Virus record (IMG/VR): IMGVR_UViG_3300037247_000703
Coordinates: 36,331-100,330 of that record
Length of the DNA: 64,000 bases
Strand: one strand, 5' to 3'
Source: a virus
The stretch's first letter is position 1, and every line of letters starts with the position of its first letter. The notes under the pieces are model-generated. The model was given only the letters and a program-made list of their open reading frames with translations, ran no database searches and was not told the origin of the DNA. Both the position numbers and the translations under genes were made by a program. This document shows, piece after piece, positions 7,549 to 14,805 of the stretch.

Positions 7549-7763
7549 GACTTCAATTCCTCTATCGCATCCGGCTCAGTCAACGCGTCGGCAAGGTCTT
7601 CATCACCGGCTTCGATCTGCTCGCTTAGATCGGCGCCAAACTCTTCGGTCCAACCGCACGCCATGCACCACGACGGCGATGTCATCACGCCCACGCCGAC
7701 GTCGACTTCGTTGCGATCAATCGAGTCTTGCCCGCACTCGGGGCACAGCTCCTTTTTCGTCAT
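7545..7763 (-). CDS. Zinc-ribbon protein (72 aa)
   Basis: A small protein with CPEC at residues 7-10 and CMAC near residue 33, a classic four-cysteine zinc ribbon, followed by an acidic tail. It overlaps its neighbours by 4 bases on each side. The function is unknown. Confidence 0.75.
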   Translation of the reverse strand: MTKKELCPECGQDSIDRNEVDVGVGVMTSPSWCMACGWTEEFGADLSEQIEAGDEDLADALTEPDAIEELKS

Positions 7764-8056
7764 GCGCGCGCCTCTTTGAGTTCGGCGATAGCCGCGAGCG
7801 CACGCTCACCGAATAAGTTGCCGCCCTCGTTGTCGTATTGAATGAACGCTAGGTGCGGTTGCCCATGACCGCAACAAGCATTCATGACGCCGGGCAAGGT
7901 GCCCAGGCAGCCATCGTGCCCGTCGGGCGTATTGGCGAGCCCGCAGAAACCGCAGTCCCTGTTCGGCGTCTCGGCGACAGGTTCGCGCGTGTCGGCGTAG
8001 AGGCAGAGAACGCGGTGTCCTCTGTGCATGTCTTCGCTCTTGGCTGTGGAAGACAT
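7760..8056 (-). CDS. Hypothetical Cys/His-rich protein (98 aa)
   Basis: The 98-residue product has CGFCG near residue 35, a further Cys at 50 and a CCGHG group near 61. It begins MSSTAK, similar to MSSTTK of the gene just upstream, perhaps from a duplicated start region. No family is recognised. Confidence 0.7.
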   Translation of the reverse strand: MSSTAKSEDMHRGHRVLCLYADTREPVAETPNRDCGFCGLANTPDGHDGCLGTLPGVMNACCGHGQPHLAFIQYDNEGGNLFGERALAAIAELKEARA

Positions 8057-8059
8057 GGG

Positions 8060-8263
8060 TTACGTTTTCTGTGACTCCAGGTAGGCGATGTATCGCCCGA
8101 GCCAGCCATGAACGCGCCGTAATCCTTCCAGTGTCGCGCGCGGCGCGGCATCCTCTCCCCATAGGATGTCGATGTTTGCATCTCTTGCTGCGGGTGCGGC
8201 TTCGAGAACGATTACCTGATCATCTAGATAGAGCGGTCGCGGTTTCTTAGTCGTGGAAGACAT
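8060..8263 (-). CDS. Hypothetical protein (67 aa)
   Basis: The ATG lies 17 bases inside the end of the GP88-like gene. The 67-residue product has a short strand region (DDQVIVLEA) and a C-terminal helix. No family is recognised. The shared MSST start with the next gene is noted. Confidence 0.65.
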   Translation of the reverse strand: MSSTTKKPRPLYLDDQVIVLEAAPAARDANIDILWGEDAAPRATLEGLRRVHGWLGRYIAYLESQKT

Positions 8264-9047
8264 AGCTCACGTTCCTTACGTTGGGGGACCAGCAAGCGCG
8301 GCACGAGCCGCAGCGGTGTTCGCGCGACGGAGCAAGGCACTCGATCGACTCGTTGGCCTTGTCGCCGCGTACAGGATGCCCGGTGAAGCGGTGCACGCTC
8401 GACGTCGTGAGAGCAGCGAGCCGGCCCTCGAACTCGGGCCACTCGTCAAGATAGTCGGCCGACAATCGCACGACGAGATTCTCGGGGAATCTGTCGGCCG
8501 CGTCGTCATCGACGAGCGCGAGGTAATCGGCGACCATCAAATGCTCGCGCGTCGGAAGCCAGTGGTGAACGGTCTCGGTCCGGTAGGCCACCGAGACGAT
8601 GTTGCGAAGGTGCCAGACCGCGGCAAGGTCGCCCGAGTCGTGCCATCGAAACCACGACTTCTCAGGACCGACGCAGCGCAGCCGAATCATCCGAACCATC
8701 GCATCGACCCATCGCGGATCGTGGATCGCCTTCTGTCGATAACTGCGTGACTTGGCGCTCGTGCTGAATTGGTAAAAGCCTCCGAGCGTGTAGCAGCCCG
8801 AGCACACCGAGCCTTCCTCGACCATCAGTTTCTGACCGCGTTTGCATTCGTGCGAGTCGAGGCCGTAGGTGTAGCCGGGCATCTTTGTCGTATGCCCGAG
8901 CTTGCCCGCGATCATCTCCGCGCGCCGCAGCGTGATGCGCCGGTCCGGCTCGACTGGCCCGTGTTTCACTTCGTCGAGCAGACAATCCGGGCAGCGACAC
9001 CACGGCGGATCTCTGAGCACAGGAAGATTCAATCGCCGAACACTCAC
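8247..9047 (-). CDS. GP88-family protein
   Basis: A 266-residue protein from GTG 9047, which overlaps the upstream stop (GTGA). The middle matches my memory of the GP88 family of actinobacteriophages: GYTYGLDSHECKRGQ, then GSVCSGCYTLGGFY, then DPRWVDAMV. Clustered cysteines (CRCPDC, HEC, CSGCY, and CGSCRAC near the end) suggest metal or Fe-S binding. The biochemical role of the family is not established as far as I know. A radical SAM gene lies about 1.5 kb upstream in the same operon. Confidence 0.7.
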   Translation of the reverse strand: MSVRRLNLPVLRDPPWCRCPDCLLDEVKHGPVEPDRRITLRRAEMIAGKLGHTTKMPGYTYGLDSHECKRGQKLMVEEGSVCSGCYTLGGFYQFSTSAKSRSYRQKAIHDPRWVDAMVRMIRLRCVGPEKSWFRWHDSGDLAAVWHLRNIVSVAYRTETVHHWLPTREHLMVADYLALVDDDAADRFPENLVVRLSADYLDEWPEFEGRLAALTTSSVHRFTGHPVRGDKANESIECLAPSREHRCGSCRACWSPNVRNVSYVFHD

Positions 9048-9340
9048 TTCGCTAGCTCGCTGCGTATCTGTGCGGCGATCTGCGCGCAGTGTTTCCCCCA
9101 CGGACCGTCGACGCCGTTGTCGTCGGCCATGATCAGTTCGTATAGCTCTGGATACTCCTTCTCGAACTCGGCGACACCGGTACAGTCGGAGAGCACAACC
9201 GGCAGCGCAGACCATAGCGCCGTCTGCGCGTTGCCCAGAGCGATCGCGAGCTGCGCGTGCTCGGCGCGCGCGCGATGACGCATCGGCAGCTTGTTGACGA
9301 TCTCGGCAAGCGTCAGCTCTCTACTCGGGCCGCCCATCAT
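9044..9340 (-). CDS. Hypothetical helical protein (98 aa)
   Basis: It starts at the ATG overlapping the upstream stop (ATGA). The 98-residue product looks helical, with an Ala-rich segment and two Cys far apart. No family is recognised. Confidence 0.65.
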   Translation of the reverse strand: MMGGPSRELTLAEIVNKLPMRHRARAEHAQLAIALGNAQTALWSALPVVLSDCTGVAEFEKEYPELYELIMADDNGVDGPWGKHCAQIAAQIRSELAK

Positions 9341-9900
9341 CCACCTTCCTTCGCAATCGCTTCGCACGCGCAGTGCAGCGCGCAGCCGCCGCAGGGTTCG
9401 CACGCGATATCGCCCCAACAGCCTCCGGGCGGTGGCGCATCCGAGCAACAGAACTCAACGCCCAGATCGTCGCCGTACAACAGGCGCCGCTGATCGGTCG
9501 CCATAAGAATCAACAACCAACCGGATTCCCTGAGTGCGTTCGTGCGCACGATTGTGTTCACCCTTGCCGTTATCGCTTTGTTCTCGATGATGATCGGCGC
9601 GTCGATGAATTCGATCTCTCGATGTAGCTCGGCGATCTGTTCTTCAAGGTGTCCGACGTCGAGAGCACGCCGACCGAGACAGGTGAAGCAATACTCGATC
9701 TGATGCACGCCCGGGATGTAGCGAAACCGCACCGCGCAGTCGACGCAGTACATGACCTCGGTACCGAGCGCGGCAAGTTCAGCTTCGGCGGCCTCGTGTC
9801 GTCGCTCGCTCTCGTCGAATCGTTGTTCGATCTTCGCGAGTTTGTCGAGGCGTTTGGCAGCGTGGCGCAGCGCCTCTAACGCATCGTTGTGGCTATCCAT
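9337..9900 (-). CDS. Coiled-coil protein with zinc ribbon and cysteine-rich end
   Basis: A 187-residue protein with a coiled coil (about residues 10-47), a zinc ribbon with CVDC and CFTC about 20 residues apart, a second helix, and a C-terminal segment with eight cysteines (CC, CW, CEPCGGC, CAC). Such a density of cysteines suggests several metal ions. No named family is recognised. Confidence 0.7.
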   Translation of the reverse strand: MDSHNDALEALRHAAKRLDKLAKIEQRFDESERRHEAAEAELAALGTEVMYCVDCAVRFRYIPGVHQIEYCFTCLGRRALDVGHLEEQIAELHREIEFIDAPIIIENKAITARVNTIVRTNALRESGWLLILMATDQRRLLYGDDLGVEFCCSDAPPPGGCWGDIACEPCGGCALHCACEAIAKEGG

Positions 9901-10123
9901 CGTCGTCGGCCTTCATCGCTTTGAACAACTCCCTGAGCGCGTCGAGGGTTCGCGGCGAGTGGCCGCCCGAGTTGCAGAACTCGACGGACGAACCAAGACC
10001 CTCTTCACCGGACTCACGGACGGACACGATGATGTCGCCGTCGTCTTGCAACAACAGTCCAAGTCTGCCGTCGGGCGACATATCCTCGGTACGGCGGACA
10101 ATGCGTGGATCGCGATCAGCCAT
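9893..10123 (-). CDS. Hypothetical protein (76 aa)
   Basis: The start at ATG 10123 lies one base after the upstream stop. The product is acidic with alternating strands (GLLLQDDGDIIVSVRE) and a final helix. It overlaps the next gene by 8 bases. No family is recognised. Confidence 0.65.
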   Translation of the reverse strand: MADRDPRIVRRTEDMSPDGRLGLLLQDDGDIIVSVRESGEEGLGSSVEFCNSGGHSPRTLDALRELFKAMKADDDG

Positions 10124-10124
10124 G

Positions 10125-10547
10125 TCACTTGCCTCCGCCGGACAGCGCGCCTTCGAAGGCACAGGCCGCATCGCGGAGGATGCCTGCGGTGAACACGGTG
10201 CCGGCCGGTCCACGGTTCTGATCTTTCACCCACTCCTTCAGCCTCAAGTATTCGTCCGTCGTGAATCGGTCTGGTTCCTTGCTGACGGATGCCCTATCAT
10301 TGGCAACGGCGGCACGGGCGATACACACGACACACGGCGGCAAAAGAACACAGTGGGCGCGTACGTCGCCGATAGTTGGCACGTCGCGATCTAAACAGCC
10401 ATGAGCAGCGATCTCTCGTAGCTGTCTTTCCTGTTCGCGCAAGCGTTCCTCGGCCTCGATGAGCAGCTCGATGTAGAACTCAGTTTCGTTGTCGCCTTCT
10501 TCGCCGCGCCATCGCGCGATTCGGTCTGCAATGCTCATCTCCATCAT
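10125..10547 (-). CDS. Hypothetical protein (140 aa)
   Basis: It starts at the ATG overlapping the end of the radical SAM gene (ATGA). The N-terminal 50 residues form a charged coiled coil (EERLREQERQLREIA); the rest contains CVVC and a helix. The co-translation with the radical SAM gene may mean a functional link, but none can be shown. Confidence 0.65.
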   Translation of the reverse strand: MMEMSIADRIARWRGEEGDNETEFYIELLIEAEERLREQERQLREIAAHGCLDRDVPTIGDVRAHCVLLPPCVVCIARAAVANDRASVSKEPDRFTTDEYLRLKEWVKDQNRGPAGTVFTAGILRDAACAFEGALSGGGK

Positions 10548-11548
10548 TCGCCTCCGTCCGGCATCCTGAGCAGCCGAAGCTGCGATGACTGCCTGCGTTT
10601 CAGTTTTCGTGGATTCCACCGAGCCGCGGTCCATTCTTTCCATGGGATCTTTTTGTCGTAGGCGCCGACCACCCATCGCTGAAATCCGAGCAGCTCCGGC
10701 GTGCGCTCGTAGGGCATCGGATAGGGTCGTGCGCCGAACTCGCGCAGTTGCCGGCGCCGCTTGTTGCGTTCCGCGTGCGCTTCACCGGGCTCGTAACCAA
10801 TCAGCATGTACACCATGATGTGATCGGGTTTGACGCCATGCCGAACGAGCGCCTTAAGACCGGCGAACAGTCGCCCGCGATCTTCCAGTCGATCCCATGC
10901 CGTATAGATCCGCCGCGTCTTGAAATCGAGCGAGCGATAGTTCATCGACGCCATCGCGCTCGCGCTCTCGTCGTCGAGGAAGCGAGCGTTGATGCCTTGC
11001 AACAGCGACACCCGGAACGGCCCCGCGTTGATCGCGTCAACGTGCTCACGCCAGTTCGGCTGCCCGAAGAAGTCGTTGTCTAGGAGGGCCAGATCCCGAG
11101 GCCACGGCTCGCCGCGCCACAGTTGCTCGACTGTCTGTGCGGCGCGAACCTTCCCCTCCTTCTGCGGCACGACGCAGAACTTGCAACGCAGCCGGCAGCC
11201 GCGTTGTGTGAATCCGATCGACGGTCGATAGCTCGGATAGATCGAGTAGTCTTGCACCGCCGTTGTGATGCCGCGGTCTTCGAGTGAGCCCGATACGCTC
11301 CATCCGGTTCCGCCCAGAATCGCGCTTGGGTATTCGCGCAGGACCGCATCGGCGACGGGCCGCGTCTTCAGGAAGATCAGCGAGCCGTAAACGCGGTCAA
11401 ACTCGTCGCCGAAACGACGGCACACGGTGGACGCGTTGCCGGCCTTGCGCAACTCTACGTCATCACCGAGAGCGCGGTGATGCGCAGCGATTCGCATCAA
11501 GGCAACGTTCGGCAACTTGCCATCGAGCTGCAAGAGCAACACCTTCAC
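10544..11548 (-). CDS. Radical SAM protein
   Basis: A 334-residue protein. CRLRCKFC near residue 117 is the Cx3Cx2C motif that holds the 4Fe-4S cluster of radical S-adenosylmethionine enzymes. The N-terminal 100 residues resemble the Rossmann-like, cobalamin-binding-type domain found in many of them, although the DxHxxG motif is not evident. LLDNDFFGQPNW and LLQGINARFL fit later strands of the barrel, and a basic C-terminal tail follows. The substrate is unknown; modification of DNA bases, RNA or protein are all possible. Confidence 0.82.
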   Translation of the reverse strand: MKVLLLQLDGKLPNVALMRIAAHHRALGDDVELRKAGNASTVCRRFGDEFDRVYGSLIFLKTRPVADAVLREYPSAILGGTGWSVSGSLEDRGITTAVQDYSIYPSYRPSIGFTQRGCRLRCKFCVVPQKEGKVRAAQTVEQLWRGEPWPRDLALLDNDFFGQPNWREHVDAINAGPFRVSLLQGINARFLDDESASAMASMNYRSLDFKTRRIYTAWDRLEDRGRLFAGLKALVRHGVKPDHIMVYMLIGYEPGEAHAERNKRRRQLREFGARPYPMPYERTPELLGFQRWVVGAYDKKIPWKEWTAARWNPRKLKRRQSSQLRLLRMPDGGE

Positions 11549-11856
11549 TAGTCCGCGCCTCCGTCTTCCGACATCATCTTCGTCGCCTTGCTGATGCGGT
11601 CACCGAGTGCGGTGATCAGCAACACCGACAGCAGCTCCCACGGTCCGATACGTTTGCTCTTGCGCGGCCAGCCGCGGATCCGCCCGCGCTTCCACACCTT
11701 GTTCGTGTTCTTGGAGTAGTGCGCGCCCTTGTAGATTTCGAATAGGTAGTTACCGCGCATGCTATCGCCGCTGCCGTCGTTGATGATGTGCGCGCGGCCA
11801 AGGTCAATGACATCGCCCTTGCCGGCACGATGGAACTCTAGCTTGATGACGATCAC
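11548..11856 (-). CDS. Hypothetical protein (102 aa)
   Basis: GTG start; the stop shares a base with the ATG of the radical SAM gene. The product begins with a strand-rich segment and a basic middle (KRGRIRGWPRKSKRIG), followed by a hydrophobic helix (WELLSVLLITALG). It could bind nucleic acid. No family is recognised. Confidence 0.65.
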   Translation of the reverse strand: MIVIKLEFHRAGKGDVIDLGRAHIINDGSGDSMRGNYLFEIYKGAHYSKNTNKVWKRGRIRGWPRKSKRIGPWELLSVLLITALGDRISKATKMMSEDGGAD

Positions 11857-11859
11857 CGT

Positions 11860-12132
11860 CTACTGACCCTTGAGCGCCGCGCGCGCCTCGAACGATGCGT
11901 TATCGCAATCCTTCTCGACCTCGCTCAGAGAGTCGGACAGATTCTCAACGTCATCGGGATCGGGGCCGCCTTGTCGTTGTGCTGCCCCCGCCTTGCGCGA
12001 TATCTCGTCGAGCGCATCCGCTGCGCTGTCGAGCGCGGTAGTCAGGTCGTCGATGCGATCTACGATCTCACCGGCATCGTGCCATTCGCCTTCGACGTGA
12101 ATTCTAACTTCTGTGTCGCCATCAGTTGCCAT
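11860..12132 (-). CDS. Acidic hypothetical protein (90 aa)
   Basis: It begins at ATG 12132. The product is strongly acidic: a short strand region with HVEGEWHDAGE, then helical segments that look like a coiled coil. No family is recognised. Confidence 0.65.
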   Translation of the reverse strand: MATDGDTEVRIHVEGEWHDAGEIVDRIDDLTTALDSAADALDEISRKAGAAQRQGGPDPDDVENLSDSLSEVEKDCDNASFEARAALKGQ

Positions 12133-12157
12133 CGTCGTCGCCCTTCGTTGTAGTTGA

Positions 12158-12319
12158 CTACGTTTTGCTCTCAGCAAACATGACGAATTGTTCGAACCAG
12201 TCTGGCTCGCCCTGATCTTCAACTTTTGCTTCGGGATACTTTCGGTTGCATTCATCGATGTAGGCGTTGAACTCGTCCACATCCTTGTGAAGCTGTTTGA
12301 TGAACTCGATCTTCGTCAT
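12158..12319 (-). CDS. Small acidic helical protein (53 aa)
   Basis: A short frame from ATG 12319 to a TAG at 12158-12160, filling a gap between the HerA-like gene and the acidic gene at 11860-12132. The product (MTKIEFIKQLHKDV...) has normal composition and fits the gene packing, which supports it as real despite its size. The function is unknown. Confidence 0.6.
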   Translation of the reverse strand: MTKIEFIKQLHKDVDEFNAYIDECNRKYPEAKVEDQGEPDWFEQFVMFAESKT

Positions 12320-12333
12320 CGTCGCCGTCCCTT

Positions 12334-14121
12334 CTATCCCTCTAGAAAAAGCATGTCGGCCGCCGTGGTTTTACTCGGCGCCGAGTAGATGACCAGCCCC
12401 AGGCTTCGAAGCTGGCCGCGCAGATTGTTGAAGTTGCCGGACGTCTTGCGGTAGTCCGCTTGCTCAGCGAGTTCCTCGTTGGACAGGCCATCCGGCCAAT
12501 GCTCAAGGAGCGGCGCGAGCAGTCGCCGCTGTGACGCCGTCACCATGCCGAGAACGGTCTGATGCAGTTCCTCGGTCGTCGGCAGCTTCTCGGGCCTGTT
12601 CGCCAGAGCGGCGCCCTCAACCGTGAGTTCTGTCTTGCCGCTCACGTACTGCACGAACCCCTTTGCCTTGAGCTTGCCTCGGAGGTTGTGGAAGTTTCCG
12701 CTCGTTGGTTTGTACCTTGCGAAAAACGCCATCGAGAAGTGATTCGCCGGCTTGATGCCGATGCTTTCGAGGCGCGCGAGCGAGTCGAGCAGCCGTTGCT
12801 CCGACTTGTTAATGTCATTCGCCTCCGAGTCTTGCTGCGGGCCAGCGGGTGCACGCGCAGGCGCGGTCGTGCGCCGCTGTTTTGTCGCCGCCTCTCTCGC
12901 TTCAGGATTCGATGCCTTCAACTTGGCTAGCGTGGCCTGCGCCTTCGCGATACGCGCCGAGAGCGTCTTCAAGGTGCCGGCCGCATCAGTCAGCAGCCGT
13001 GTTGACGTGTCCATGTCGCCCATCACGCCGGACACAAGCTCGGTCATGTCTTCGAAATCTTCGACCTCGAACGGGGTGAGGATCTGAACGATGGCTTCGG
13101 CTTCGTGCTTCTCGTTCGCAAGCCCGCGCTCTAGCTCAGCGATGCGCTTCTGTTGCGCGCGCACCTTCTTCGCGAGTTCTTTCGGGTCGGTCTCTTTGGC
13201 CTTTTCGATCGTGGCTTCGAGCGCCTCGCGAATGCTGCCGACGTTGATCTCGGACAGTTTCGGGGGTGGTTTGTCTTCCTGCCCGAACTCGGGTGTCGCG
13301 CTAGCGTCGTAGGTCCACTTCTTCGAGATTTTTACTTGCTCGAAGATGCGGCGACGGGGGGACCATATGAACGCCTCGCCCTTCGCGAGTTCATCGAGCG
13401 TGCCCCACCAATCGTCACCGGAGAGCGACTTCGCTACCTCATTGACCCATTCGCGCACCGCTTTCTTTTCGTGCTTCCCGACGAGTTGCAACACGATGAG
13501 GTTCTGCGCTTGGTTGAGTACGTCTTTGTTGACCGACTGCGGACGCTGATCCATCAGCGTGAGCCCGATGCCGTAGTTCCGGCCACGCCGCGCGATGTCC
13601 TCGATGGCACCGAGCATGCGCGCTGCGCCTTCGTCGCCTTTACGCAGGGTCTGCGGCACGAACACGCGCGCCTCTTCGAGCATCAGATTGACTGCCGATC
13701 TGTTCTTGCGCTTCATCACGAAGAACTCTTCCGCGAAGTCCGCCATCCAACGACGCATGTGCGACTTGCGGAAGTGCGAGACGTCGATGACCGCGCTGAT
13801 CCTCTCTTTGACGAGAAGCCTCGCCACCTCGGCGCCAGACTCCTTGGGTAGCGGCAGGTCGCCTTGATCGCCGCCGAAGATCGGTATGTCGAGTCCGCGC
13901 CCCTTGCCGTTGGCCTTGAGGCGCAAGCCGTACCAGTTGCCGACTGGCTCGACCGCGATGAACTGCGCGCCTAGCCGGTGCATCTCTTCGGCGTACCGGC
14001 CGCCCGTGTAGGTCTTGCCCGAGCCCGAGATGCCCATGATGGCCGTGACCTCAGTGATGATCGATGGCGGCAGTTGCAGCCATCGACCGCCGCGCTTCGC
14101 GAGCTTGATGATCTCTCCCAT
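12334..14121 (-). CDS. HerA/VirB4-like P-loop ATPase with tandem winged-helix end
   Basis: A 595-residue protein. Walker A is GISGSGKTYT near residue 30, the Walker B-like strand is AVNLMLEEARVFVP, and RRGRNYGIGLTLMDQRPQ matches the later motifs of HerA/FtsK-class ATPases (DUF87). A coiled coil follows, then two similar C-terminal units, TSGNFHNLRGKLKAKGF near residue 480 and TSGNFNNLRGQLRSLGL near 560, which look like duplicated winged helices. HerA-type motors work as hexamers on DNA, often with a nuclease. The RecB-type or MmcB-like nuclease in this operon could be a partner. Confidence 0.82.
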   Translation of the reverse strand: MGEIIKLAKRGGRWLQLPPSIITEVTAIMGISGSGKTYTGGRYAEEMHRLGAQFIAVEPVGNWYGLRLKANGKGRGLDIPIFGGDQGDLPLPKESGAEVARLLVKERISAVIDVSHFRKSHMRRWMADFAEEFFVMKRKNRSAVNLMLEEARVFVPQTLRKGDEGAARMLGAIEDIARRGRNYGIGLTLMDQRPQSVNKDVLNQAQNLIVLQLVGKHEKKAVREWVNEVAKSLSGDDWWGTLDELAKGEAFIWSPRRRIFEQVKISKKWTYDASATPEFGQEDKPPPKLSEINVGSIREALEATIEKAKETDPKELAKKVRAQQKRIAELERGLANEKHEAEAIVQILTPFEVEDFEDMTELVSGVMGDMDTSTRLLTDAAGTLKTLSARIAKAQATLAKLKASNPEAREAATKQRRTTAPARAPAGPQQDSEANDINKSEQRLLDSLARLESIGIKPANHFSMAFFARYKPTSGNFHNLRGKLKAKGFVQYVSGKTELTVEGAALANRPEKLPTTEELHQTVLGMVTASQRRLLAPLLEHWPDGLSNEELAEQADYRKTSGNFNNLRGQLRSLGLVIYSAPSKTTAADMLFLEG

Positions 14122-14133
14122 CGTCGTTCTCCC

Positions 14134-14805
14134 CTATCTCTCGATCGTCAACGCCCACAGCCCGTCATCGCGCTCCGACCACTCGCCGATATTGATGCTC
14201 TTGCCATTGCCGTCTTCGATCTCGACAAAGCGGGCGGGCGCATGCGAGGGCGGACCGTCGAAGACGATGACGATCTTGTCGGGCTTGGGCTCCGGGCTGT
14301 GCCTGTTTCGAAGATCGGGATGCTCCTGCTCGATCATCTTGAGCGCGGTGTCAACCTGATGAACGCGAAGCTGTGGCGCGATACCGCTGAGCCATTGGTG
14401 CACGTTGGTGATCAGGCCAAGCGCGAGCAGCAATCGGCTGCCGGTATTCACGGGCACGTCGTGCAACTTCTCTCCCATGCGCAAGGTGGCGAGCGAATTC
14501 TCGATGTGCTTTCGCACGTTGTCGATCAGGTCGTAGGACAGCGCCGCGTGTAACTCGGCCTCGACCTGTTCGAGCGCATCAGCCACGGCGCGCAAGCCCT
14601 TCGTCGCTCGCGCGAATGGCGTCGGGCCTTCGAACGGTGCCATGAGCCAGCCGGCGAGCATCGGCGCCGCGGCACCGGGGAACCAGACGCGGCCCGCCGC
14701 TTCTTCGTCATTCGAGATCAGCTCGATGCCATCGTCGAGCCGTCGGGCGACGATCGTGCTATTGCCGTCATCGCTCGACCATACGGTGATCAGTTCATTG
14801 CTCAT
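14134..14805 (-). CDS. Hypothetical protein next to primase gene
   Basis: A 223-residue protein coupled to the primase gene (4-base overlap). It has a strand-rich start, an Ala/Leu-rich helical middle and a C-terminal strand region with the acidic EIEDGNGKS. The position between primase and HerA-like genes suggests a replication accessory, but no family is recognised. Confidence 0.65.
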   Translation of the reverse strand: MSNELITVWSSDDGNSTIVARRLDDGIELISNDEEAAGRVWFPGAAAPMLAGWLMAPFEGPTPFARATKGLRAVADALEQVEAELHAALSYDLIDNVRKHIENSLATLRMGEKLHDVPVNTGSRLLLALGLITNVHQWLSGIAPQLRVHQVDTALKMIEQEHPDLRNRHSPEPKPDKIVIVFDGPPSHAPARFVEIEDGNGKSINIGEWSERDDGLWALTIER

